A stretch of 64,000 nt of DNA, from assembly GCF_001713375.1 (NCBI RefSeq), contig NZ_CP016449.1, forward strand, positions 496,001 to 560,000, given 5' to 3'. Within the stretch, counting starts at the first letter, position 1, and each line of letters opens with the position of its first letter. The DNA is from Hydrogenophaga sp. RAC07. Lineage in GTDB: Bacteria; Pseudomonadota; Gammaproteobacteria; Burkholderiales; Burkholderiaceae_C. Below, piece by piece: positions 33,889 to 42,224 of this stretch. The position numbers and the translations under genes are program-made. Below the pieces are notes generated by a model. It had not been told where the DNA came from. It saw only the letters and a list, made by a program, of their open reading frames with translations, and ran no database searches.

Positions 33889-34809
33889 ATGAGCCTGCTT
33901 GGCGCTTTGCCCGCACGCTTCCGGCGTGAACGGGTGTTGATCATTGGTTGTGGGGATGTGGGCCAGCGCGCTGCGGGTGTGCTGGGGGGATCGTCGCGCG
34001 TGCGCCTGATGGCGCTCACGTCCAGCCCCTCGCGCCAGCCCGCCCTGCGTGCACAGGGCATCACGCCCTTGTTGGGCAACCTCGACGACCCCCACAGCCT
34101 GCGCCGCCTGGCCGGCCTGGCCACGCGTGTGCTGCACCTCGCACCACCGCCATCAGGTGAACTGGCCGACTGGCGTCTCGACCCACGCACGCGCGCGCTC
34201 ACCCGCGCGCTGGTCCAGCGCTCGTTGCCCTCTGCGCTGGTCTACGGCTCCACCTCGGGCGTGTACGGCGACTGCCAGGGCCGCTGGGTGGACGAGGCCA
34301 CGCCGGCACGGCCGCTCACGCCGCGCGCCTGGCGGCGGGTGGACGCCGAAGCCGCCGTGCACTGGCTGGGTCGCGCCACCGGTGTGCGCACCACCGTGCT
34401 GCGCATCCCCGGCATCTACGCGCCCGACCGCGACGGTGGCACGCCGCGCGAACGCCTGTTGCGTGGCACGCCGGTCTTGCGTACCCAGGACGACGTGTAC
34501 ACCAACCACATCCACGCCGACGATCTCGCGCGCGCTTGCGTGCTGGCCTTGTGGCGCGGACGGCCGCAGCGCAACGTGAACGTGGTGGACGACAGCGAGC
34601 TGAAGATGGGCGATTATTTCGACCTCGCGGCCGACCTGTACGGCTTGCCGCGCCCACCGCGCGTGGCGCGCGACGCGGCTGGTGATCAACTGCCCTTGAT
34701 GCTGCTGAGTTTCATGAGCGAATCGCGCCGCTTGCACAACCGCCGCATGCAGCATGAGCTGGGTCTGCGACTGCGCTATCCCACCGTGGCCGAGGGCCTG
34801 AAGGGCTGA
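33889..34809 (+). CDS. NAD-dependent epimerase/dehydratase family (extended SDR) protein
   Basis: 306 residues. The N-terminal VLIIGCGDVGQRAA is a GxGxxG Rossmann motif, and YGSTSGVYGDCQG supplies the active-site Ser/Tyr region typical of atypical extended SDRs (YeeZ type). The VLRIPGIYAPDR segment is the sugar-nucleotide-binding pattern, weakly conserved. Substrate unknown. It converges on the antiporter gene. The ATG at 33889 is preferred to an upstream in-frame codon because the added residues do not match the family. Confidence 0.82.
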   Translation: MSLLGALPARFRRERVLIIGCGDVGQRAAGVLGGSSRVRLMALTSSPSRQPALRAQGITPLLGNLDDPHSLRRLAGLATRVLHLAPPPSGELADWRLDPRTRALTRALVQRSLPSALVYGSTSGVYGDCQGRWVDEATPARPLTPRAWRRVDAEAAVHWLGRATGVRTTVLRIPGIYAPDRDGGTPRERLLRGTPVLRTQDDVYTNHIHADDLARACVLALWRGRPQRNVNVVDDSELKMGDYFDLAADLYGLPRPPRVARDAAGDQLPLMLLSFMSESRRLHNRRMQHELGLRLRYPTVAEGLKG

Positions 34810-34818
34810 GCAGTTGCG

Positions 34819-35796
34819 TCAGGCTGCGGGCGCCATGGTGGTGAGCAGGTAACCTGTGTAGCCGGCGTACGCCGCCAGCAGCGCCAGGGCCTCCAGCCGG
34901 TTGATGCGGCCCTGCCGCTTGCGAAAACCCCACCCCATCAAGAAGAGCACGACCGTCAAGCCCAGCATCACGGGGTAGTCGCGTGTCAACACCTCGGCAT
35001 CCACCTTCATGGGCGCAATGACGCCCGCAATGCCCACCACCGCCAACGAGTTGAACAGGTTGGAGCCCAACACGTTGCCCAGGGCGATGTCGTGCTCACC
35101 CTTGCGAGCGGCAGCCACACACGAAGCCAGTTCCGGCAGCGAGGTGCCCACCGCCACCACGGTCAGGCCGATGACCAGGTCGCTCACACCCAGCGACTGC
35201 GCAATCTGCACCGCGCCCCACACCAGCAACTGGGAACTGCCCACCAGCACCACCAGGCCCACGCCCACCCACATCAGCGAACGCGACAGCGGCATGGCGT
35301 GGGCTTGCAGTTCGGCGGCGGTTTCGGTGGCCAGCGCGTCGCTGCCCCCGCGCATGCCCTCAAAGATCGACCACCCCACCAGCACCGCGAACACACCCAG
35401 CAGCACCCAGGCGTCGGCCCGGCTGAGCCCGCCGTCCCACACCAGGTAACCGGCCAGCAGCGTCACGGCGGTCAGGATGGGCAGTTCCTTGCGCAGGATC
35501 ATCGACTGCACCAGGATGGGAGCGACCAGCGCCGTCACGCCCAGGATGAGCGCGATGTTGACGATGTTCGAGCCCCAGGCGTTGCCCAGCGCCAGGCCCG
35601 GGTTGCCTTGTGAAGCCGCCAGCGTGGAGACCACCATCTCGGGGGCCGAGGTGCCGAAGCCCACGATCACCATGCCCACCAGCAGCGGCGGCACGCTGAA
35701 GTGGCCTGCGGTGGTGGACGCGCCTGCCACAAAACGGTCGGCACTCCAGACCAGCAGGATCAGGCCGGCGAGAACAGCGAGGATGGGCATCAGCAT
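34819..35796 (-). CDS. calcium/sodium antiporter (CaCA family, YrbG-like)
   Basis: 325 residues, about ten membrane helices in two inverted repeats. The alpha-repeat motifs are VGFGTSAPEMVVS with GNAWGSNIVNIALILG, and VAVGTSLPELASC with GNVLGSNLFNSLAVVG. These acidic/serine motifs form the ion-exchange site. It exports Ca2+ or another cation in exchange for Na+ at the inner membrane. Two Met starts six bases apart are possible. Confidence 0.92.
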   Translation of the reverse strand: MLMPILAVLAGLILLVWSADRFVAGASTTAGHFSVPPLLVGMVIVGFGTSAPEMVVSTLAASQGNPGLALGNAWGSNIVNIALILGVTALVAPILVQSMILRKELPILTAVTLLAGYLVWDGGLSRADAWVLLGVFAVLVGWSIFEGMRGGSDALATETAAELQAHAMPLSRSLMWVGVGLVVLVGSSQLLVWGAVQIAQSLGVSDLVIGLTVVAVGTSLPELASCVAAARKGEHDIALGNVLGSNLFNSLAVVGIAGVIAPMKVDAEVLTRDYPVMLGLTVVLFLMGWGFRKRQGRINRLEALALLAAYAGYTGYLLTTMAPAA

Positions 35797-35879
35797 GGCG
35801 GGTGTCACTCCGAGGGGGGTCAAACAAGCGTGCCCGCATTGTCCATGTGCAGCCGATCCGCCAGGGAGCGAGCGGCCAC

Positions 35880-35912
35880 AAAAAAGCCGCACAGCGAATG
35901 CTGTGCGGCTTT
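35880..35912 (-). terminator. terminator downstream of tRNA-Leu
   Basis: GCCGCACAGC and GCTGTGCGGC form a perfect 10-bp stem with a GAAT/ATTC loop. On the minus strand a run of T residues follows. It starts 6 nt after the tRNA CCA end. Confidence 0.9.
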
Positions 35913-35917
35913 ACATG

Positions 35918-36002
35918 TGGTGCCCGGGGCCGGAATCGAACCGGCACGCCTTGCGGCGGGGGATTTTGAGTCCCCTGCGTCTACCAATTTCACCACCCGG
36001 GC
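35918..36002 (-). tRNA. tRNA-Leu (anticodon CAA)
   Basis: 85 nt read on the minus strand. The 7-bp acceptor stem GCCCGGG/CCCGGGC closes, the D-loop contains GAAATTGGTAGAC, the anticodon loop is CTCAAAA (anticodon CAA), a long class II variable arm follows, the T-loop is GGTTCGATTCC, and CCA is encoded. It reads UUG leucine codons. TrmL, whose gene is at 19392, is expected to modify its wobble base. A CATAAT element (36027-36022) lies upstream within the cysM leader. Confidence 0.96.
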
Positions 36003-36041
36003 GTCCTGAAAGGGGTTGCAAATTATGGCACAGTGCAATCG

Positions 36042-36944
36042 ATGAACTACCCCACCATTGAAGACGCGATTGGCAACACCCCGCTGGTGGCACTGCAGCG
36101 CATCGGTGCCGCGGGCAACGCGCAACGAGGCAATGTGGTGCTCGGCAAGCTTGAAGGCAACAACCCGGCCGGTTCCGTGAAAGACCGGCCCGCCGTTTCG
36201 ATGATCCGGCGCGCGGAAGAGCGTGGGGAGATCAAGCCCGGCGACACCCTCATCGAAGCCACGTCGGGGAACACCGGCATCGCACTGGCCATGGCCGCGG
36301 CCATCAAGGGCTACCGCATGGTGCTGATCATGCCGGAGGACCTCTCGATTGAACGCGCGCAGACCATGAAGGCGTTTGGTGCCGAGCTCATCCTCACCTC
36401 CAAGAGCGGCGGCATGGAGTCGGCCCGCGATCTGGCCGACAAGATGCAGGCCGAAGGCAAGGGCCGCGTGCTCGACCAGTTTGCCAACGCCGACAACCCG
36501 CGCGTGCATTACGAGACCACCGGGCCCGAAATCTGGCAGCAGACGGCGGGTCGCATCACGCACTTTGTGAGCGCCATGGGCACCACCGGCACCATCACCG
36601 GCGTTTCGCGCTTTCTGAAGGAAAAAGACCCGGCCATCCGCATCATCGGCGCCCAGCCCAGCGAAGGCTCGCGCATTCCCGGCATCCGCAAGTGGCCCAC
36701 CGAATACCTGCCCAAGATTTACGACCCGAGCACGGTCGACGAACTGGTCTACGTGAGCCAGTCCGATGCCGAGGCCATGTGCCGGCAGTTGGCGCGTGAA
36801 GAAGGCATTTTTGCGGGCATCTCGGCGGCCGGCGCCTGCTGGGTGGCGCAGCAGATCGCGGCCCGGGTGGAAAACGCCACCGTCGTGTTCATCGTTTGCG
36901 ATCGGGGTGACCGTTACCTCTCCACCGGCGTGTTCCCCGCGTGA
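36042..36944 (+). CDS. cysM: cysteine synthase B (O-acetylserine sulfhydrylase)
   Basis: 300 residues, fold type II PLP enzyme. The PLP lysine is in EGNNPAGSVKDRPA, the substrate loop is EATSGNTGIALA, and the phosphate-binding loop is GTTGTITG. The first residues NYPTIEDAIGNTPLV and a length near 300 fit CysM rather than CysK, so it may use thiosulfate or sulfide with O-acetylserine. The ATG at 36042 is preferred over a GTG at 36033. The Nudix gene overlaps its stop. Confidence 0.93.
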   Translation: MNYPTIEDAIGNTPLVALQRIGAAGNAQRGNVVLGKLEGNNPAGSVKDRPAVSMIRRAEERGEIKPGDTLIEATSGNTGIALAMAAAIKGYRMVLIMPEDLSIERAQTMKAFGAELILTSKSGGMESARDLADKMQAEGKGRVLDQFANADNPRVHYETTGPEIWQQTAGRITHFVSAMGTTGTITGVSRFLKEKDPAIRIIGAQPSEGSRIPGIRKWPTEYLPKIYDPSTVDELVYVSQSDAEAMCRQLAREEGIFAGISAAGACWVAQQIAARVENATVVFIVCDRGDRYLSTGVFPA

Positions 36945-37501
36945 CGCACGCCATGGCCCCCAGCGCGTTCCGCTACTGCCCCCAGTGCGCCACGGCGCTG
37001 GCGCTCATCACGCAGGCCGAGGACGGCGGCGACAAACAGCGCCTGCGCTGCGCGGCCTGCGGCTTCACCCACTGGAACAACCCCACGCCGGTGCTGGCCG
37101 CCATCGTGGAGGTGGACGGTCGCGTCCTGCTGGCGCGCAACGCGGCCTGGTCGGGCCGCATGTTCGGCCTCATCACCGGCTTCATGGAAGCGGGGGAGTC
37201 GCCCGAAGAGGGCATCCGTCGCGAAATAGCCGAAGAAACCTCGCTGGACGTGACGGAACTCACGTTGGTGGGGGTCCATGATTTCCAGCGCATGAATCAG
37301 GTGATCGTGACCTACCACGCGGTCGCGCACGGCGAGGTGAAGCTCTCGCCCGAGCTGGTCGAATACAAGCTCATGGATCCTGCCCACATCCGCTGCTGGC
37401 GCGCCGGCACTGGCTTTGCGCTGGCCGACTGGTTGCGCAGCCAAGGCTTGGAGCCCGTGTTCATGGAAGACGTTCAGCGGCCTGCAGACCCCGTTTCCTG
37501 A
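36941..37501 (+). CDS. Nudix hydrolase with N-terminal zinc ribbon
   Basis: About 186 residues. Two CxxC pairs (CPQC and CAAC) form a zinc ribbon as in NudC-type enzymes, followed by a Nudix domain with the box GFMEAGESPEEGIRREIAEE (the final Gly of the consensus is replaced, EET). It likely hydrolyses a nucleotide diphosphate derivative such as NADH or a related compound. The GTG at 36941 overlaps the cysM stop; an ATG at 36953 is an alternative. Co-transcription with cysM is likely. Confidence 0.85.
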   Translation: MTHAMAPSAFRYCPQCATALALITQAEDGGDKQRLRCAACGFTHWNNPTPVLAAIVEVDGRVLLARNAAWSGRMFGLITGFMEAGESPEEGIRREIAEETSLDVTELTLVGVHDFQRMNQVIVTYHAVAHGEVKLSPELVEYKLMDPAHIRCWRAGTGFALADWLRSQGLEPVFMEDVQRPADPVS

Positions 37502-37576
37502 AGCAACCGCGCATTGCGTCACGGTACGGGGGCCAGGGTGTGCGGCTTAGAATGCGCTGATTCCAAGGAAAGTCCC

Positions 37577-37804
37577 ATGCACGCCGACAAAGAACTCGAT
37601 GCCCGCGGTTTGAACTGCCCGCTGCCCATCCTGAAAGCCAAAAAAGCGCTGGCCGACATGCACAGCGGCCAGACCCTCAAAGTGATTTCCACCGACGCGG
37701 GTTCGGTGCGCGACTTCCAGGCCTTCGCCAAACAAACCGGGAACCTGCTGGTCGAACAGCAGACGGTGGGCGACGACCACATCACGCTGCTCAAACGCCG
37801 CTGA
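37577..37804 (+). CDS. TusA family sulfur carrier protein
   Basis: 75 residues with the TusA core ELDARGLNCPLPILKAKKAL, including the persulfide-forming Cys in the CPxP motif. It relays sulfur for 2-thiouridine synthesis in tRNA or for other sulfur-transfer pathways. AAGGAA precedes the start. It lies near cysM, giving a small sulfur-related neighbourhood. Confidence 0.9.
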   Translation: MHADKELDARGLNCPLPILKAKKALADMHSGQTLKVISTDAGSVRDFQAFAKQTGNLLVEQQTVGDDHITLLKRR

Positions 37805-37827
37805 AGCCGGCTCCAGGGCGTTCGATC

Positions 37828-38868
37828 ATGGAAGTCCTTCTCGTTGATCCGCTCGTGCCCGAGGCCCTGTCCTGGTTGCAGGAGCGGCATGAGGTCACCT
37901 ACCGCCCGGAGCTCGGGGACGACCCGGTCGAGTTGCGCAAGGCCACCTACAAGACACGCGCCATCGTGCTGCCGCCCCACGTGGTGGTCTCGGAGGAGTT
38001 TCTCAATTTTTCGCCCAAGCTCGAGATCGTGGCGCGCATGCAGATCTCCAGCGACAACACCGATCTGGACGCCTGCGCCCGGCGCCATGTGCGCGTATTG
38101 CAGGCGCGCAGTGCCACGGTGCGCTCGAACGCCGAGTACCTCCTGTACGGCCTGCTGATGCTCTACCGCCGCGGGATGATCAGCGCGCTGCTGGGCCGCA
38201 AGATCGCGCAGGTGCGCATGGGCCGTGAGCTCTCGGGCAGCACCGTGGGTCTGCTGGGCCTGGCGCCGGTGGCGCACACGCTTGCGCCCATGCTCAAGAG
38301 CCTGGGTGTGCGGCTGCTGGGTTACGACCCGGCGGTGCACCACGCCGCAGCCATCTGGAACAAGCTGGGCGTGGAGCCCGTGACGCTGCAGGACATGCTC
38401 TCGCGCTCGGACGCGATCTCGCTGCAAATGGTTTACGCCTCGCGTTTTCGCGGTTGGATCAACGAGCGCCTGCTCAACCACTGCAAACCCGGCCAGTTGT
38501 GGGTGGGGGTGAGCCGCAGCACCTTGTTCGATCCCGACGCGCTGGCGTTGGCGCTGTGCGACGGGCGCATCGACGCCTGTTTGATGGACGGTGCCAACCC
38601 GCAGTTTGCCGCCGAGGGCACGCCCCTGCACGGCATTCCCAACCTGCACCTCACGCCGCGGCTGGGTTCACACACGCGCGAAGCCAAGCTGCGCGCAAGC
38701 TGGTACGTGGCGCACCGAATCCATGAAACCCTGTCGCCCCACGCGGTGGGGCACGATGGCAGCGCGAGCGACTTCACCGTGCTCGACAGCCTCGAATACC
38801 ACGAGCCCGAAGACCCGCAGGCGGTCACGCCGTCGCAGTGGGGCTCGATCGCTTTGCATCGCGGGTAA
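37828..38868 (+). CDS. D-2-hydroxyacid dehydrogenase-fold protein lacking key catalytic residues
   Basis: 346 residues aligning over its length with the D-isomer-specific 2-hydroxyacid dehydrogenases. The catalytic Arg survives (VGVSRSTLFD), but the usual Glu position reads MDGANPQF and the catalytic His of the TPH motif is Arg (LTPRLGSH). The dinucleotide motif GLGxxG reads GLAPVA. It may therefore be inactive as a dehydrogenase and act as a binding or regulatory protein, or use altered chemistry. It follows tusA by 23 nt. The frame is intact with no sign of decay. Confidence 0.78.
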   Translation: MEVLLVDPLVPEALSWLQERHEVTYRPELGDDPVELRKATYKTRAIVLPPHVVVSEEFLNFSPKLEIVARMQISSDNTDLDACARRHVRVLQARSATVRSNAEYLLYGLLMLYRRGMISALLGRKIAQVRMGRELSGSTVGLLGLAPVAHTLAPMLKSLGVRLLGYDPAVHHAAAIWNKLGVEPVTLQDMLSRSDAISLQMVYASRFRGWINERLLNHCKPGQLWVGVSRSTLFDPDALALALCDGRIDACLMDGANPQFAAEGTPLHGIPNLHLTPRLGSHTREAKLRASWYVAHRIHETLSPHAVGHDGSASDFTVLDSLEYHEPEDPQAVTPSQWGSIALHRG

Positions 38869-38892
38869 CCCCCCGCCGCGCAGGACAGGAAC

Positions 38893-38970
38893 ACCCCCCC
38901 CGCCGCGCTGCGCGCGACCCCCCTTGAAAGGGGGGCAATGCCTGCGGTCTGGCAAAGCCAGTCCCGCGGC
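38893..38970. repeat. dispersed GC-rich repeat, type 2 copy
   Basis: About 78 nt matching the copy at 45437-45510: CCCCCGCCGCGCT-CGCGCGACCCCC, a C-run/G-run hairpin with a TTGAAA-type loop, then CCTGCGG-CTGGC-AAGCCAGT-CCGCG. It is in the 169-nt gap between the dehydrogenase-like gene and valS, and it ends about 68 nt from the valS stop. Confidence 0.75.
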
Positions 38971-39037
38971 ATTCTTGGTGAAGGCATCTCTCCCCGGGTA
39001 GAGGGTTGGCGGGATTTCTCCCCCCCCTCTTACGTTC

Positions 39038-41941
39038 TCAGGCGCCGAGGCGCGCCAGCTGCTCGCGCATCTTCTCCAGCGTCGCCGTGAAGTCGGCCAC
39101 GCGTTTTCTTTCCTGATCGATCACCGCAGGCGGCGCCTTGGCCACGAAGGCTTCGTTGGACAGCTTGGCGGTGGCCTTGGTGATCTCGCCTTCGAGGCGC
39201 GTGGCTTCCTTGCCCAGACGCAGCTTCTCGGCGGCCAGGTCGATTTCCATGAACAGGCACAGGCGGGCTTCACCAACCACGGCCACGGGAGCGGCTTGCG
39301 CGGCTGCGGCCCACGCGGCTTCGTCGGTGAACACCTTCACTTCGTTCAACTTGGCCAGGCCCTGCAGCACCGGGCCCATGGCCTGCATGTACGCGGTGTC
39401 GCCCAGCACATACAGCGGCAGGCGCGTGGCGGGCGACACGTTCATCTCGCCGCGCAGGTTGCGGCAGGCGTCCACCAGCGCCTTGAGCTTGGTGACGTGG
39501 GCAATCGACGCTTCGTCGATCTTGTTCAACTGGGCTTGCGGGTAACGCGCGATGCTGACCGACTCACCCGGCAGGCCGGCCACGGGTGCGACCTTCTGCC
39601 ACAGCTCTTCGGTGATGAAGGGGATCACCGGGTGCGCCAGGCGCAGGATGGCCTCCAGTGTGCGGATCAGCGTGCGGCGCGTGGCGCGCTGCTGTGATGC
39701 ATCGCCGGTCTGGATCTGCACCTTGGCGATCTCCAGGTACCAGTCGCAGAACTCGTTCCAGACGAAGTCGTAGATGGTGTTCGCCACGTTGTCCAGCCGG
39801 TACTCGGCGAAGCCCTTGGCCACCTCGGCCTCGGTCTTCTGCAGCAGCGAGCTGATCCAGCGGTCGGCCTGGCTGAAGCTGAGGTAACCGTGGAAGGGCT
39901 GGCCCACCGCGCACTCGGCCTTGGTGTGGTCTTCCAGGCCGCAATCCTGGCCTTCGCAGTTCATGAGCGTGAAGCGCGTGGCGTTCCAGAGTTTGTTGCA
40001 GAAGTTGCGGTAGCCCTCGCAGCGTTTGCTGTCGAAGTTGATGCTGCGGCCCAGCGAGGCCAGCGCGGCGAAGGTGAAGCGCAGCGCGTCCGCGCCGTAG
40101 GCTGGAATGCCGTCGGGGAATTCCTTTTCGGTCTGCTTGCGCACCTTGGGCGCGGTCTCGGGCTTGCGCAGGCCGGTGGTGCGTTTCTCCAGCAAGGGCG
40201 CCAGCGAGATGCCGTCGATCAGGTCCACCGGGTCGAGCACGTTGCCTTCGCTCTTGCTCATCTTGTGGCCCTGGGCGTCGCGCACCAGTCCGTGGATGTA
40301 GACGTGTTTGAACGGCACACGGCCGGTGAAGTGCGTCGTCATCATGATCATCCTGGCCACCCAGAAGAAGATGATGTCGTAACCGGTGACAAGCACGGTG
40401 CTGGGCAGGTAGAGGTTGTAGTCCTCGGTCGCGCCTTCCTTCTGGTTCGGCCAGCCCATGGTGCTGAACGGCACCAGGGCCGACGAGTACCAGGTGTCGA
40501 GCACGTCGGGGTCGCGCACGAGCGTCTGGCCCGGGGCTTTCGCCTGTGCTTCGGCTTCGTTGCGCGCCACGATCACGTTGCCCGCTTCGTCGTACCAGGC
40601 GGGGATCTGGTGGCCCCACCAGAGCTGGCGGCTGATGCACCAGTCCTGGATGTTGTTCATCCACTGGTTGTAGGTGTTGACCCAGTTCTCGGGCACGAAC
40701 TTCACTTCGCCCGACTGCACCGCCCCAATGGCCTTGTCGGCGATCGACGTGCCGCTGGTGTTCTTCTCGTTGCCTTTGGACTGCATGGCCACGAACCACT
40801 GGTCGGTGAGCATGGGTTCGATCACCTGGCCGGTGCGCGCGCAGCGCGGCACCATGAGCTTGTGCTTCTTGGTCTCCACCAGCAGGCCGGCGGCTTCCAG
40901 ATCGGCCACCACGGCCTTGCGCGCCACGAAGCGGTCCAGGCCCTGGTACCTGGCAGGCGCGTTCTCGTTGATGGTGGCTTGCAGTGTGAGCACGCCGATG
41001 ATGGGCAGGCTGTGGCGCTGGCCCACGGCGTAGTCGTTGGTGTCGTGCGCGGGCGTGACCTTGACCACGCCGGTACCGAACGCGCGGTCCACGTAGTCGT
41101 CGGCGATCACCGGGATGTCGCGGTCGCACAGCGGCAGCTTCACGGTCTTGCCGATCAGGTGCGTGTAGCGCTCGTCTTCGGGGTGCACCATCACCGCCAC
41201 GTCGCCCAGCAGGGTCTCGGGCCGGGTGGTGGCCACGGTGAGCGAGCCCGAGCCGTCGCTCAGCGGGTAGGCGATGTGCCAGAGGAAGCCGTCTTCCTCT
41301 TCGCTCTCCACCTCCAGGTCGGACACGGCCGACATCAGCACCGGGTCCCAGTTCACCAGGCGCTTGCCACGGTAGATCAGACCCTGTTCGTAGAGCTGTA
41401 CAAAGGTTTCGGTGACCACGGTCGAGAGCTTCGGGTCCATGGTGAAGTACTCGCGGCTCCAGTCCACGCTGTCGCCCATGCGGCGCATCTGCGTGGTGAT
41501 GGTGTTGCCGCTTTCTTCCTTCCACTCCCAGACCTTGGCCACGAAGTTCTTGCGCGCTTCGGCGGGCGTGGGGCCCATGTCGTGGCGGCTGATGCCCTGG
41601 GCTTGCAGTTGGCGCTCCACCACGATCTGCGTGGCGATACCGGCGTGGTCGGTGCCCGGCACCCAGACCGTGTTGGAGCCGGACATGCGGTGGTAGCGCG
41701 TGAGCGAGTCCATGATGGTCTGGTTGAACGCGTGGCCCATGTGCAGGGTGCCGGTCACGTTGGGCGGTGGCAGCTGGATCGCGAACGACGGCGCATCCGC
41801 CTGGGGCTCGCCCGTGCCGCGAAAGCCCGCCACGCCGTAGCCGCGCTGTTCCCATTCGGGGCCCCAGCGGGCTTCGAGGGGAGCGGGTTCGAACGATTTG
41901 GCCAGGGATTGCAGGCCGGGTTGGTTCAGGGTATCGGTCAT
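39038..41941 (-). CDS. valS: valine--tRNA ligase
   Basis: 967 residues, class Ia synthetase of normal ValRS length. The HIGH-type motif is [14 protein letters not shown] and the KMSKS motif is [10 protein letters not shown]; between them lies the CP1 editing domain. The C-terminal helical coiled coil ([21 protein letters not shown]) contacts the tRNA. The start MTDTLNQPG is favoured over an upstream in-frame Met-Pro-Phe start at 41968. It charges tRNA-Val and removes mischarged Thr. Confidence 0.96.
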   Translation of the reverse strand: MTDTLNQPGLQSLAKSFEPAPLEARWGPEWEQRGYGVAGFRGTGEPQADAPSFAIQLPPPNVTGTLHMGHAFNQTIMDSLTRYHRMSGSNTVWVPGTDHAGIATQIVVERQLQAQGISRHDMGPTPAEARKNFVAKVWEWKEESGNTITTQMRRMGDSVDWSREYFTMDPKLSTVVTETFVQLYEQGLIYRGKRLVNWDPVLMSAVSDLEVESEEEDGFLWHIAYPLSDGSGSLTVATTRPETLLGDVAVMVHPEDERYTHLIGKTVKLPLCDRDIPVIADDYVDRAFGTGVVKVTPAHDTNDYAVGQRHSLPIIGVLTLQATINENAPARYQGLDRFVARKAVVADLEAAGLLVETKKHKLMVPRCARTGQVIEPMLTDQWFVAMQSKGNEKNTSGTSIADKAIGAVQSGEVKFVPENWVNTYNQWMNNIQDWCISRQLWWGHQIPAWYDEAGNVIVARNEAEAQAKAPGQTLVRDPDVLDTWYSSALVPFSTMGWPNQKEGATEDYNLYLPSTVLVTGYDIIFFWVARMIMMTTHFTGRVPFKHVYIHGLVRDAQGHKMSKSEGNVLDPVDLIDGISLAPLLEKRTTGLRKPETAPKVRKQTEKEFPDGIPAYGADALRFTFAALASLGRSINFDSKRCEGYRNFCNKLWNATRFTLMNCEGQDCGLEDHTKAECAVGQPFHGYLSFSQADRWISSLLQKTEAEVAKGFAEYRLDNVANTIYDFVWNEFCDWYLEIAKVQIQTGDASQQRATRRTLIRTLEAILRLAHPVIPFITEELWQKVAPVAGLPGESVSIARYPQAQLNKIDEASIAHVTKLKALVDACRNLRGEMNVSPATRLPLYVLGDTAYMQAMGPVLQGLAKLNEVKVFTDEAAWAAAAQAAPVAVVGEARLCLFMEIDLAAEKLRLGKEATRLEGEITKATAKLSNEAFVAKAPPAVIDQERKRVADFTATLEKMREQLARLGA

Positions 41942-41961
41942 GGGGCGAGCCAAAAATGGAA

Positions 41962-41983
41962 ACGGCATCCCGCAGGATGCCGT
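41962..41983 (-). terminator. terminator between the DUF2783 gene and valS
   Basis: ACGGCATCC and GGATGCCGT make a perfect 9-bp stem with a CGCA loop. On the minus strand it is followed by an interrupted T-tract (TTTCCATTTTT), placing it 44 nt after the DUF2783 stop codon and 21 nt before valS. Confidence 0.7.
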
Positions 41984-42026
41984 CAGGGGAAATGGGATTG
42001 CCCGCCGATTTTATTCGACAGCTCCC

Positions 42027-42224
42027 TCAGACCGGGGTGGTCGGTAGTTCCCGTGCGGCGGCCACGCACGCCTGGAGCACGGCGCTGTCCCCGATCTGGT
42101 TGGCCAGCAGCAGGATCAGGCGCGCGTTGAGCAGTTCCGATTCATCGCGGCTGAGGTCCGCGTGGGCGTCGAGCAGTTGTTCGTAGAACGCATCTGCGTC
42201 CTGCAAGTGGGGGTTGGTGTTCAT
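42027..42224 (-). CDS. DUF2783 domain protein
   Basis: 65 residues, mainly helical (FYEQLLDAHADLSRDESELLNARLILLLA region). The family is small and repeatedly found directly behind FAD-dependent aromatic hydroxylase genes; function unknown. Its ATG overlaps the hydroxylase stop by 4 nt, so it is translationally coupled and probably a partner or stabiliser of that enzyme. Confidence 0.82.
   Translation of the reverse strand: MNTNPHLQDADAFYEQLLDAHADLSRDESELLNARLILLLANQIGDSAVLQACVAAARELPTTPV

Noticed and set aside
38893..38970. The repeat near valS considered as a rho-independent terminator or an attachment site
   Set aside because: The same sequence recurs at 45437, and there is no T-tract and no integrase gene or second attachment copy.
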